38,313 bases of DNA from Alphaproteobacteria bacterium (GCA_019749935.1 JAIEPD010000089.1:1-38313); one strand, 5' to 3'. Shown: positions 26,701 to 33,754, counted from the first letter of the stretch. Translations and numbers: made by a program. The notes: generated by a model from the sequence alone, not told the origin.

Positions 26701-28922
26701 CCTTCTTTTTGATTTATGAAACCGCTTCCTTGCTGCTGCCAATGTGTTAGGGTCATGGTGCCATTATTTCTAAAAGACTGATGGCGGTTGCAAAAATGAG
26801 GAGTGATGAGCTTTCCTTCATTAATTCTAACCGATTCCGGCAATAAACTTTTTTCAAAGGTTAACGTTTTAACAACTATTGCCGCTCTTTTATTACCTTT
26901 AGATAAGTCTCCATTGCGCCAAGTTTTTACATGAGAACCAATCCTGACTTCCATTTTGTCTTGGATCCATTCACTGAAATTTTCAAACTCATTATTGTTA
27001 ACGAAAACTTTAAGACCAATAATTTCACCACCAACAACAAACTTACTTGCGCCTGATACAGTTAAAGAATCAGCTATTGCCAATAAACCTTGCTCATGAG
27101 AAAACTCACCAATTAAATCTAAAACGAGAGAATCAGCAGACCACCGCCCCCTGTTAATCCCTTTCAGACGAACCTTCCCCTCTCCAATCACAGATCCAGT
27201 TGTGTCTGTAAAGAATTCAGCAATTGTTAAATTTTCGAATCCCTTATCAGCTTGAAAAACGCCACTATTTCGAAGTTTTCTAAGAACGCCCTTCATACCT
27301 GCAGCGCTCTTAAAAATGCCCTTATTAATAAGCTCTCCTTGATAGTCTTTAAACCACACACCACCTTGAAGACTTATGCCTTCATTTACCCCAGAAACCC
27401 CACCATTTTCGATGTCAGCATGCCCTTCTATAATGGTTAATCCTTTAGCAGTAACGCTTCCTGTGTTTTTATTAGTAAACTTTTCTCTTAGAGCTAAAGT
27501 CAGAGCTCCGTTTGCTTCGATAAGGTTATGGTTTATAACGGATCTGTTTCCAAGAGTCATGAGTTCTGTACTCGATATTACACCAATGTTCTCAAAGCTT
27601 CCTTCTCCTAAAGTTTCAAGGATTCTCTCACCAAAGAAAATTGCTTCTAGAGCATTGATAAAATGCGCCCCTAAAGTAAGCTTGTGTTTACCCTTAGCTC
27701 CAAATTTTTTCTGATTTAAAAAAGGTCCTCTGATGATTGTTTTTGCTCTTCCTTCTGAGAAAATGTCGCCTTCATTCAAACCACCATTTAAATCAAGGCT
27801 TAATGAGCTCTTTCCGTTGATTACTCCTTTATTTTTTGTGATGCCTAAGACTTTTACACGCTCGATCAAAGCCGCGATCGTGTTTGTATTTAGAAAGTTT
27901 CCTTGAAAAATTAGGGTTTGTTTCCTATCCGAGATCATTGTCCCGGTATTTTCAAAATCCTTTAAGCCAATCACTTCTGTTAAACGAGAACTATGTATTA
28001 TTCCTGTATTTGTATAATCTTGGCTTGCCCATAAACGAATAACATCCCCTTTAATTGTTTGAGCGTTCTGAAAAAATTGAGACCTTATTGAATAGGAACT
28101 CCCATTTATGGAGCTTAGATTGCAAAATAAACGAGCATTTATAAGCCTAGAACCTGAAGCAAAATTTACATCACCATAGTTAATAAAATCGTGGCCTTTT
28201 AAATCCATAAGGCCATCTTTGGTAACAAACAGAGTCCCTCGATTTTCTGCCTGACCTTGGTGAAGACAAAAGTCTTTTATACTAAGTGAAGCTTCTTTTA
28301 GATTGATAACCCTTCCCGTCACGCCTTTGGAGCTTTCTGCCCAAACATCTAGACGATTTATGGAGCTATGACCGTGATGAAGAACGTTTGCTGCTTTTAC
28401 CAAAAGGTGATCTAAAGCCAGATTCTCACCTAAGACAACAGAACCATAAGGGTTATAAAGCCTTAAGACAGAAGATCTAGAAGCTTTATCTCCTTTTCCT
28501 GAAACGAGCAAGTTTCCAGACGCATGAAAGAAAAAAGAATATCCAAGCTGTTCCCAAGCAAGACCATCTGTTTGGATTTTTAAACCTGGATAAAGGGATT
28601 GCAGCGATAAAGAGGTATCAATGAGTTTTTGCGTTTCTTCTAAAGATCTTACTAAAGGTATGAAAGGCAAAGATGTTCTTGATTTTACAGAGAAATCCTC
28701 ATTTTTATCATCAATCTGAATTTCAAAAGCAACGCCTCTCTCTTTTTCGATTATTTCTTCAGCAGAAAAAACTGAACCAAAAAACGCACTCGGAGAGTCA
28801 GGACGTATCACCTCCATATCGGCAGCAAAAATCACGCTCGGCCAAAGAGTTTGAAAATAAAAACAAACCAAAACCAGCCAGGAAACAAAACGTTTGAACT
28901 TTGAGGCACAATTGGATGTCAT
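20784..28922 (-). CDS. CdiA-like filamentous haemagglutinin with nuclease-type C-terminal toxin
   Basis: 2712 residues from ATG 28922 (a TTG two codons earlier is less likely). A signal peptide covers ~8-35 (FKRFVSWLVLVCFYFQTLWP, cleavage near FAA-D). Residues ~150-1750 are repetitive beta-helix stalk (N-x-G, F-x-N-x-G-x-I repeats). A haemagglutinin-repeat region with AGHDATLISAQ is near 1890. DUF637 begins at HSVRGPTAAFGAV (~2207) and the shared pre-toxin linker KIRSKGQAKADRVLAKG lies near 2540. The tip (~2575-2712) has LARHHIPNDQYMNYLG (~2612) and MVEHPIPGTGGRHREIH (~2636), suggesting an HNH-type metal nuclease. No VENN motif is seen. A TPS domain with a canonical NPNG motif is not evident; LYNPYGSVVLGENL (~157) may be its equivalent. 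Immunity gene follows. Confidence 0.85.
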   Translation of the reverse strand: MTSNCASKFKRFVSWLVLVCFYFQTLWPSVIFAADMEVIRPDSPSAFFGSVFSAEEIIEKERGVAFEIQIDDKNEDFSVKSRTSLPFIPLVRSLEETQKLIDTSLSLQSLYPGLKIQTDGLAWEQLGYSFFFHASGNLLVSGKGDKASRSSVLRLYNPYGSVVLGENLALDHLLVKAANVLHHGHSSINRLDVWAESSKGVTGRVINLKEASLSIKDFCLHQGQAENRGTLFVTKDGLMDLKGHDFINYGDVNFASGSRLINARLFCNLSSINGSSYSIRSQFFQNAQTIKGDVIRLWASQDYTNTGIIHSSRLTEVIGLKDFENTGTMISDRKQTLIFQGNFLNTNTIAALIERVKVLGITKNKGVINGKSSLSLDLNGGLNEGDIFSEGRAKTIIRGPFLNQKKFGAKGKHKLTLGAHFINALEAIFFGERILETLGEGSFENIGVISSTELMTLGNRSVINHNLIEANGALTLALREKFTNKNTGSVTAKGLTIIEGHADIENGGVSGVNEGISLQGGVWFKDYQGELINKGIFKSAAGMKGVLRKLRNSGVFQADKGFENLTIAEFFTDTTGSVIGEGKVRLKGINRGRWSADSLVLDLIGEFSHEQGLLAIADSLTVSGASKFVVGGEIIGLKVFVNNNEFENFSEWIQDKMEVRIGSHVKTWRNGDLSKGNKRAAIVVKTLTFEKSLLPESVRINEGKLITPHFCNRHQSFRNNGTMTLTHWQQQGSGFINQKEGSLQVTDLTDFDMDHFETEGEITLAGVIKGRIDQIHNKGKITLENSATLRGVKLLNEGSFKALKLFDWKGEVIDNSGQMMLFDNQAYANQIINRCLIRWTHNNLRALYLLNLGYLERTDQFEAPIPHFEIAKDQSSTFRKGMFENRGTIKTTVPYKPRVDTPYEWDFLYWLNKGALELQHLQTRSETFDNYGTIFVKEDLISEGGVFNDRGTINVNGKTVINGKYLNLLGNFTSEQGFSYEGAGFYSSSGMELKTKGPLRLVLPSFYDTLTLRGTIESEMGAYLSAYHIVNESQFGVTRGTTILNLSDYGDFTNTSLFKVTRLQTEGTERITNKGGQIEIDSIGPGIKWIENLPKESEKSIEAQKQTSYIQIGSGELKPELFINHSRFEMKNGRLEVSIFDNADGYLSLDSLSFWSHSRGAGKEKYGRHQNLSGVIQANLYSDYLPLDELNIYGIVKILVGDLKVKSLSIAKQGVFSLGRGEHRFEGVKNLGTLVTLDGMELTTDVLKNSGVIESSGNLHFIALKPSMTPKNPLSGPKIRIANFKNGGIKTPGSTRKLTNQSSFGTLKTKGDLVLELASFMDIAYNLHRFGDRWQHAGALWIYGDKFYQESDITHAGKLRLEVKKYKNPRYKLQANSLVLRVEELFELGESSSVYGTIETLPDPKITTKQDNDLIIVMRNGDLNLPYAHIAGEGLTRLWAQKGRVSVGEGIQEWKTHAWLSIEEFCKAPPLCQNHDAYGRDYTSLYSRRNGTFVSSNDALYIWGRDGVSLNHTHISAESWIELESKSPTADIQNLSSKIETQSHLLINGHRYVHTQLPPYRASKDEADGVWHFWQEYPQSDRAEIASLGQIHFNVHEIYNYAGIIKGIGGIFDGSSNSHAEGRPLEILRSDDAAYRVGCSFRDDGLYCIDTPQMVSGKHIQMSPRKSRQSSYLSAQTIILRGDTLAVIFIASMTSDRPTAGVHSTAYAIQGKVTEHGLIVQKPDGTIGYTVSRKGRSYGDSSLAPVVGQKNLGFKSNALLYAHPNLSDSAVYDLMLKHLGRVYHKGLTSQEMIDFLLDSGRHYGGLGMLESPESIRKIPEVVMFFREMTYQNIPLMVLEVYFPESEIEPDAGRSATLKAIDTSLTFGHIEMVRARLKNQHDVNVTTTQSDLNLLATQIKAGHDATLISAQDTRLQSLARREGNAYNYADEIDEASVEAGHVVTIDSERDNLLKAARTSSGVKTWLNAGRNTLDEALALASGNFHYHPGGGGYTRERRVHQHVSTHTSSGEFLSTAEGVQDIYAHRVEAPKVTVVGKQGVRGHEVHDSYEYQNVSNKGSRGFLGGSSSSKTETLYSEAKSKGPTYISDVVSMASMGNIDLTHITCVAPKVILASILGEVAIHSGTDYASYVRTSQGSGLLFQSRSILQEFHRTHPASKFSDVIEIHAGTVSVESVRGQTLEWINRIQLHGAAAINHILLDELHHVESHSVRGPTAAFGAVIALAVTIATQSAGASLLGTTGVLSSAMANAAFSSLCSQAALSLANNGGDFGKAAKYLTTTDAFKSLATSVATAGLSETGLGRAAAGFAVDVATGKRIDEAALSAARVAVASTLQASVAKHIGAGGFDPFTKAALHGISGAGTGAMLSENAEEGAISGGLSSMVATTVANFIKEDPNIIGERAVAKAKADGSSLDKASLQPYVQAELRATIDISRLSAAVATLFAGYDVNVGIETATTAVINNCAATMERQVFETSALKEALQEAVDAGKVAAADAMDKTADYIEEHPEVIEAGAHVLMGMGGVMAGDRGTKAPKIRSKGQAKADRVLAKGYASAAKPLAKGLRAAAQKMRGNKAASASVSSRKGKTEQRPLLPGEGKVGTYEELKKYKTRNDNLARHHIPNDQYMNYLGVQRDKGVSMMVEHPIPGTGGRHREIHKQLQRQDLSKTPRSALAQATLRARHVYKHDGAYTPEIRKGLQKVVEQNKDLYPNLFKK
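21761..21947 (-). repeat. DUF637 187-bp identical block, copy in cdiA
   Basis: Identical to the blocks in orphan cassettes 1 and 2. It lies upstream (in coding direction) of the variable toxin tip, where a crossover would replace the tip and its immunity gene together. Confidence 0.9.
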
Positions 28923-29431
28923 GTGCAATCATGTCTTGGTAAATTTAATAAATGAATAAAAACTAAACTTAAACAGACAATTAAACTAGCTATCTAATTA
29001 TATAGGTTATTTATTTTTTATTTATACAATAATAAAATTTAAATAAATGTTTTAATAAACAAGCATTGGGCTCATAAAACTAAATTACTCAGAAATTGAT
29101 CTTTTATATAAAATATCAATATGGTTCAGTTCATGAAGTAGATAAACCTACCTGATTTTTTTTGAGCTAATCCTTAACGTCAGGGATTCAGTTTGTCATT
29201 AAATTACCTTTCCATAGGTTATAATAGCTTGTCAGTGTTTATAAATAATTTAAAGTTTTAAAATATCCCTTTTCTAGGGGAATCATTTGGAATTGACTTT
29301 ATTTATCCCATCAATTAACTAAAGATATATTTTTGAAAATCCATTCTTAAGAGATTTTTTAAATCATTTGAAACTATCTAAAATTTTTTAGATCTTTTAT
29401 AAAAAATAAAAACTTACAAGGGAAATTTTTT
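28923..29431. promoter_or_regulatory. Gene-free A/T-rich region with candidate cdiA -10
   Basis: 509 bp without a supported gene. On the minus strand a TATAAT at 29002-28997 lies about 75 bp before the cdiA start and could be its -10; no good -35 is placed correctly. A small imperfect inverted repeat AATCC...GGATT surrounds 29170-29190. No cdiB-like frame is present. Confidence 0.35.
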
Positions 29432-29554
29432 ATGTTTTCTGCTTCTCAAGTTAAGTATTGGCAAAAATTAGTCGAAGAAGGCAGATCTTCAGTATACGGC
29501 TATGATGCACCAATTTATAAATCTTTTTTATTAAGCTTCTATCTTGCTTCTTAA
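29432..29554 (+). CDS. 40-codon ORF with good ribosome site, unknown
   Basis: It encodes 40 residues (MFSASQVKYWQKLVEEGRSS, then VYGYDAPIYKSFLLSFYLAS). A strong ribosome site AAGGGA at 29418-29423 is spaced properly from the ATG, which is the main reason to report it. It has a helical amphipathic first half and a hydrophobic C-terminus. It may be a small peptide or the 5' stump of a broken gene. The methyltransferase gene follows 76 bp downstream. Confidence 0.35.
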   Translation: MFSASQVKYWQKLVEEGRSSVYGYDAPIYKSFLLSFYLAS

Positions 29555-29630
29555 GTGCCTTCCAAGCAGTCATTTAGAAAAAAGTCATATTTGATTACTT
29601 TCACAAAACAAAGTTCATGGAGAAAATAAA

Positions 29631-30395
29631 ATGTCCTTAAGTATGCCAAAAACCGATGAGAATGGCTGGATTTCAACCCTTAATGATAGAGGATACATGA
29701 GTTTGAGTTTTGACACCTATACACAAGCCTTTTTAGCTTTTTGTGAGAAGTACCCAGGAATAAGCGTTTTTGAAGCAGGAGCATCTTACGGTAATGCAAG
29801 CCTTGCTGCATTAGCAAGAGGGGCTAAAGTGACCGCTAATGATCTAGATAAACGACATCTTGATATCTTAGCAGCCAGAACTCCTTTATCTTCTCGATCT
29901 AAGCTTGCTTTAAAACCAGGTCAATTTCCCCATGATGTTGAGTTTGCGGAAAAGAGTTTTGATGCCATTTTAAGCTCTAGAATGATTCATTTTTTAACAG
30001 GTGATGAAATTAGTTTGGGAATGAGAAAGTTTTACAACTGGCTAAAAGAGGGAGGAAAACTTTTTCTTATTGCCGAAACACCTTATCTTCGCTGTTATTC
30101 TGATTTTATATCAATCTATGAAGAAAGAAAAAAGAAAGGCGATAAATGGCCTGGATTAATTGAGGACACTTCATCGTTTCAAACTATACGTTATAACAAC
30201 ATTCCAAAACTTCTCCATTTTTTAGATCCCGAAGTTTTAAAAAGAGAAGCCGAAGAGGCAGGGTTTAGGATTGAATCGGCAGGGATGATTGAACGGGGTG
30301 ATTTTCCTCCTGAACTGAGGTTAGATGGTCGGGAAAGTGTGGGGTTGATTGCCATAAAACAGGCCGAGACTCTACCTTTAAACTTGTGGCGATAA
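29631..30395 (+). CDS. Class I SAM-dependent methyltransferase
   Basis: 254 residues. Motif I is VFEAGASYGNASLAALARGA (~47-66), a variant of the E/DxGxGxG SAM loop; motif II gives VTANDLD (~68-74); the post-motif strand is FDAILSSRMIHFLTGDEI (~107-124), like methyltransferases acting on small molecules; then LKEGGKLFLIAETP, the motif VI region. The substrate is unknown. A ribosome site GGAG precedes the ATG. Its last 131 bases overlap the 3' end of the transporter gene read from the opposite strand, so the C-terminal ~43 residues are encoded antisense to another protein. Confidence 0.8.
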   Translation: MSLSMPKTDENGWISTLNDRGYMSLSFDTYTQAFLAFCEKYPGISVFEAGASYGNASLAALARGAKVTANDLDKRHLDILAARTPLSSRSKLALKPGQFPHDVEFAEKSFDAILSSRMIHFLTGDEISLGMRKFYNWLKEGGKLFLIAETPYLRCYSDFISIYEERKKKGDKWPGLIEDTSSFQTIRYNNIPKLLHFLDPEVLKREAEEAGFRIESAGMIERGDFPPELRLDGRESVGLIAIKQAETLPLNLWR

Positions 30396-31593
30396 GGCCG
30401 GCAATTCCGCTCAAAATAAAATATAAAGCCGGTGCTTCTGAAAAATGAAATGTTTGAATTAGCATCGTTGAAATAAGAGGAGCCGTTCCGCCTAAAAAAC
30501 CAACCCCTAAAGCAAAAGAAGTTGAAATACCCCGGCAGCGAAATTGAGCTGGAAAAACTTCTAACATATAAGCATGCATAGGGCCTAAAAACATTGCGGC
30601 TAAAAGAGCTAATCCGATTTCTCCACTGAGAATAAAAGGAACATACCCTGAAGTCATCAGACAAAATAAAGGATAAGCTAGTAAAGTAGTCAAAAAACAA
30701 GCGATTTGCATCATGACATTATGTCCTGTTTTATCGGATAATGCTCCCATAATGGGTAAGCCCAGCATATAAAAGAGTAACCCTAAGTTACTAATGAAAG
30801 ACGCTTGAGAAGATGATAAGTGGACAATGGACGTTAAATAAGAAACCATGTATCCCACCAGTGATAAAGAAAGAGTTCCTGCCACCCATCCAATGCCTAA
30901 TGTCGCTATAATCCCTTTTGAACTCATTTTTAATAATTGAGATATTTTTAAGGGAGAGTTATTTTCGACCATTTCTTTAAAAACGGGGCTTTCTAAAATT
31001 GTTCCCTTTCTAAGATAAAATCCAACCAAACCTATAAAAGCACCCCATAAAAATGGGAGTCTCCAGGACCATGAGTTTTCCAAAGGAAAAAAAGAAACAA
31101 AGACTGCCATAGAAGAGGCAAGGAAAAAACCGAAAATTGCAGAGGCTGTCACCATACCGCTAAAGAATCCCCGTTTTTTAGGATCTTGATGTTCTAAAAG
31201 AAAAATAGCTGCATTATTATATTCACCCCCTGTGCAAATTCCCTGAACTAATCTGCAAAACATCAAAATTATAGGGGCTAAGATGCCGATAGAAGCATAT
31301 GTTGGCAAAATGCTAATAATGAAAGTCGGGCACGCCATAAGCAAAATGGTATGACTGAGACTAATTTTTCTTCCCCTACGATCTCCTATATACCCAAACA
31401 AGAGAGCTCCCAGGGGACGAGAGATAAACCCGGCCGCAAAAACACTCATGCTTGCAATTAATAAAGCAAGAGGATCTTCAGTCGGGAAAAACAATGGAGA
31501 TATTACCGGGGCAAAAAAACCAAATAATCCGAGATCATAGAATTCAAGGAGATTACCTAAAAGAGTCACCCCTACAACTTTTATCTTTGCCAT
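30265..31593 (-). CDS. MFS transporter, MHS (ProP-like) family
   Basis: 442 residues with about 12 membrane helices. The signature of the metabolite:H+ symporter family is clear: GYIGDRRGRKISLSHTILLM between helices 2 and 3, CRLVQGICTGGEYNNAAIF near helix 4, and DPKKRGFFSGMVTASAIFGF. In this family substrates include proline/betaine, citrate or alpha-ketoglutarate; the exact solute cannot be read. For an intracellular bacterium import of a host metabolite is plausible. The soluble tail (~405-442) is the part overlapping the methyltransferase gene and is unusual for the family, so the stop may be a late extension. Confidence 0.88.
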   Translation of the reverse strand: MAKIKVVGVTLLGNLLEFYDLGLFGFFAPVISPLFFPTEDPLALLIASMSVFAAGFISRPLGALLFGYIGDRRGRKISLSHTILLMACPTFIISILPTYASIGILAPIILMFCRLVQGICTGGEYNNAAIFLLEHQDPKKRGFFSGMVTASAIFGFFLASSMAVFVSFFPLENSWSWRLPFLWGAFIGLVGFYLRKGTILESPVFKEMVENNSPLKISQLLKMSSKGIIATLGIGWVAGTLSLSLVGYMVSYLTSIVHLSSSQASFISNLGLLFYMLGLPIMGALSDKTGHNVMMQIACFLTTLLAYPLFCLMTSGYVPFILSGEIGLALLAAMFLGPMHAYMLEVFPAQFRCRGISTSFALGVGFLGGTAPLISTMLIQTFHFSEAPALYFILSGIAGLIATSLKVESRPVLWQSTPHFPDHLTSVQEENHPVQSSLPIQS

Positions 31594-31689
31594 GAGAATG
31601 CTTTTATTTCTTTAAGATAGAATCTGCTTGCAATATATATCAGAAATCTTTTATTTTGCAAAAAATAAACAAAAGGAGATATTCTCTTC

Positions 31690-32187
31690 ATGGAGCGTAA
31701 AATAATTACCTCTTTACCTTTTGGTCTGGAACAAAAGCTAGATTTATTGACCGAAAAATTGAGGCCATATGGAATAAGTCATATTGGGCATGGAATGATT
31801 ATCCCTGATAAAATTCCAACTGTTTATTTCTCCTCAAAAGAATGGGCAAAAAGATACAGTGAGGAAAATCTCGTTGGCCGAGATCCTGTACGAGAATGTG
31901 CTCTAAAGACTGATTATCGTATGATTCCTTGGGACGCTTTGTTACTAGATAATCCCAAACGTATGATTTTAGAAGAAAGAAAAAAGGCCTTTGAAGCCAA
32001 TACGGGTATTTTAATTTCATTAAAAACCAAGCAATTTCATGAAACATTTGTCTTAGGAAATGCCTCTAAAAAGATGGATATATCGCATCTAATTTTTGAT
32101 AATAAGGCAACTGTATTCAAATATCTCCTTAAATTCAGAGAACATCATCTTTCTTTTTACAAAGAAAATAATATTTTTCTTCAGTAA
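31690..32187 (+). CDS. LuxR-type autoinducer-binding domain protein lacking HTH
   Basis: 165 residues. The pattern matches the N-terminal sensing domain of LuxR regulators: LRPYGISHIGHGMIIPD, then VYFSSKEWAKRYSEENLVGRDP (the 'W...Y...n....DPv' pattern), PWDAL, and EERKKAFEANTGILISL in place of 'f..A...Gl..G.s.p'. There is no C-terminal GerE-type DNA-binding domain and the gene stops at 165 residues. AGGAG at 31674 is its ribosome site. It may sense an acyl-homoserine lactone-like ligand or be an anti-regulator by dimerisation; both are inference. The last 7 bp overlap the 3' end of the convergent S24 repressor. Confidence 0.7.
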   Translation: MERKIITSLPFGLEQKLDLLTEKLRPYGISHIGHGMIIPDKIPTVYFSSKEWAKRYSEENLVGRDPVRECALKTDYRMIPWDALLLDNPKRMILEERKKAFEANTGILISLKTKQFHETFVLGNASKKMDISHLIFDNKATVFKYLLKFREHHLSFYKENNIFLQ

Positions 32188-32885
32188 TCTTTTCGTCGAT
32201 GCCAGATGATTGGAGCAATTTTTTCTATCTTCTGGTTGTATAAGATTGGATTCTCAACCTTTGTATGGGGATTGGTACTGGATAAAGTAAAAAACTCTTC
32301 CTTATTTCCTTTGAGTAAGCGCTTTATGATTTGCTCACCTGAGGTAAGTTGAATAATGCAATTTACTCCCATACAAGTCTCAACTTCTTCTTTTTTCTTA
32401 AAAATTCCAGCAACATAGTCTCCCAAGGAGTAGAAAGGCTCCATGGAGTCATCAAACACGCCAACAACAATGCAATCAGAGTGTAAGTCCCTAAAAAAAG
32501 CAATTTCTCTTATTACTTTAAGCTCTGGTGTCAATAAAGAAGTAACGGCTTTTAAGTCCAGATTATGCTCTGAATCTTCCCTCTTTTTTAATTCTTCAAA
32601 AGTACAAGGTGAAATACCTTCTCCGGCTAAAAGCCAATTCGTCGAACAAAAATACCCTTCCTGTTGCATAGCTAAAACGATTCTTTTGGCTATGCCCTGG
32701 CTCAAAGAATGCTTACCTTTCTCAATTGCATATAGATAAGATAAGGATATTTTGTGTTTCTGGCAAAATGCAGGAAATTTCATCCCACATAAAGTAATAG
32801 CAATTCGGATTCTCTTACCGTACTCATTTGATGGATTTGCGGAGGGTAAAATCTGCTTCATTAAAAATGTATAATTCTTTCTCAC
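32181..32885 (-). CDS. XRE-HTH / S24 (LexA-CI-like) repressor
   Basis: 234 residues from GTG 32885; an ATG at 32861 (MKQILPS) is an alternative. The N-terminal helix-turn-helix (~20-75) includes FPAFCQKHKISLSYLYAIEKGKHSLSQ. The C-terminal peptidase S24 fold (~130-234) has VVGVFDDSMEPFYSLGDYV with the Ser-Met-x-Pro nucleophile motif and EQIIKRLLKG with the likely catalytic Lys. No obvious Ala-Gly cleavage site lies between, so self-cleavage is uncertain; C2-like and environment-sensing repressors also look like this. It is divergent from the HigBA cluster across a 199-bp region that contains a perfect inverted repeat, so it may regulate those genes. Confidence 0.85.
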   Translation of the reverse strand: MRKNYTFLMKQILPSANPSNEYGKRIRIAITLCGMKFPAFCQKHKISLSYLYAIEKGKHSLSQGIAKRIVLAMQQEGYFCSTNWLLAGEGISPCTFEELKKREDSEHNLDLKAVTSLLTPELKVIREIAFFRDLHSDCIVVGVFDDSMEPFYSLGDYVAGIFKKKEEVETCMGVNCIIQLTSGEQIIKRLLKGNKEEFFTLSSTNPHTKVENPILYNQKIEKIAPIIWHRRKDY

Positions 32886-32993
32886 AGATGGAATTATCTG
32901 GATTTAGAAATGATAATAGCTATCTCTGTTTAAAATTCCTAGAAAAAAGTAGTTTTTTGTTGAAAATAAGTTTATAAGAATATATTACTATAT

Positions 32994-33014
32994 TAATATA
33001 ATAGCATTATATTA
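32994..33014. promoter_or_regulatory. Candidate operator (9-bp inverted repeat)
   Basis: TAATATAAT AGC ATTATATTA is a perfect 9-bp inverted repeat with a 3-bp centre. It lies between the divergent S24 repressor and the HigB-HigA cluster, 70 bp before the HigB-like ATG, where both HigA and an S24 repressor could bind. It overlaps TATAAT, so occupancy would block a promoter. A second palindrome TATATTAATATA (32989-33000) overlaps it. Confidence 0.5.
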
Positions 33015-33084
33015 TTATATCTATGATGGAAGTGATCAGCGCTTTTAGATATTTAACTCAGCAGACCAAAGGAAATTTTATTCA

Positions 33085-33345
33085 ATGAAAATTGTTAATA
33101 AGCCTCTTCTTCATAAATTTATCGAAGAAAACCCAAGCAAAAGTGAATGGTTGAAAGCCTGGCTTCTAAAAGTTAAGCAAGAATCATGGGATACTAAGGA
33201 TAATCTTTTAGGGTGTTTTCCAAAAGCAAAACTAAAGGATTGTGATAAAGCAACATTCTACAACATTGAACACGCATATCTGTTAGATGTATCCATTCAT
33301 TACGCTTCAAAAATTGTTGTGATTGAAGCCATTAGCAATTTGTAA
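33085..33345 (+). CDS. HigB-like toxin, probably degenerate
   Basis: 86 residues. The N-terminal two thirds follow the HigB_toxin family: MKIVNKPLLHKFIEENPSKS, then WLKAWLLKVKQESWDTKDNL, F..A.L.DCDKATFYNIEHAYLL. In active HigB-type mRNA interferases a Y-R-L strand and a final R-F-V-G-T-H-x-x-Y-D segment follow. Here the strand reads YLLDVSIHY and the protein ends VVIEAISNL, so the basic and His/Tyr residues of the active C-terminus are missing. It may be inactive or use other residues. A ribosome site AAAGGA precedes it. The HigA-like gene follows 34 bp later. Confidence 0.65.
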   Translation: MKIVNKPLLHKFIEENPSKSEWLKAWLLKVKQESWDTKDNLLGCFPKAKLKDCDKATFYNIEHAYLLDVSIHYASKIVVIEAISNL

Positions 33346-33379
33346 AGAAAAGAATAATCATTTCTAGGAGATATTTTTT

Positions 33380-33754
33380 ATGTGCCACAACATTAGACCC
33401 ATACGTAATATTCATGATTATAAATCGGCTGTTTATGCAATCACCTCTTTATGGGAAGAAGGAAAAGAAAACTCTTATGAGAAAGACCAACTCGATGTTT
33501 TAAGTTCTTTAGTTGAACATCATGAACAATTAGAGCATCCCACTCAGTTTCCAGACCCCGTCGAAGCTCTTAAGTTTCACATCGATCAACAAGAGATTTC
33601 TATGAATTCTTTAATTGAGATTTTTGGGTCCTTAGAAAAAGTGGATGAAGTCATAGCAAGAAAAAGGCAATTGAACTTGAATGAAATATGGCACCTATGC
33701 ATGCTTTATAAAATCCCAGCCGAATCTCTTATAAAACCCTACCAGTTAACTTAA
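33380..33754 (+). CDS. HigA-like antitoxin 1
   Basis: 124 residues matching the HigA/YgjM-type antitoxins (COG5499-like): IRPIRNIHDYKSAVYAITSL, then DQLDVLSSLVEHHEQLEHP, PDPVEALKFHIDQQEISMNS, and a C-terminal XRE-type half with LIEIFGSLEKVDEVIARKRQ plus LNLNEIWHL and IPAESLI. Such proteins neutralise HigB and bind the operon promoter. A strong AGGAG ribosome site precedes the ATG. It begins with Cys at residue 2, as does its neighbour. Confidence 0.8.
   Translation: MCHNIRPIRNIHDYKSAVYAITSLWEEGKENSYEKDQLDVLSSLVEHHEQLEHPTQFPDPVEALKFHIDQQEISMNSLIEIFGSLEKVDEVIARKRQLNLNEIWHLCMLYKIPAESLIKPYQLT

Noticed and set aside
28923-29431. Remnant of a cdiB transporter gene upstream of cdiA
   Set aside because: No frame with POTRA or barrel-like sequence was visible on either strand; the region is A/T-rich and stop-dense.
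33023-33088. 21-codon leader ORF overlapping the HigB-like ATG (ATGA)
   Set aside because: No ribosome site and no recognisable attenuation features; the overlap is easily a chance result in A/T-rich DNA.
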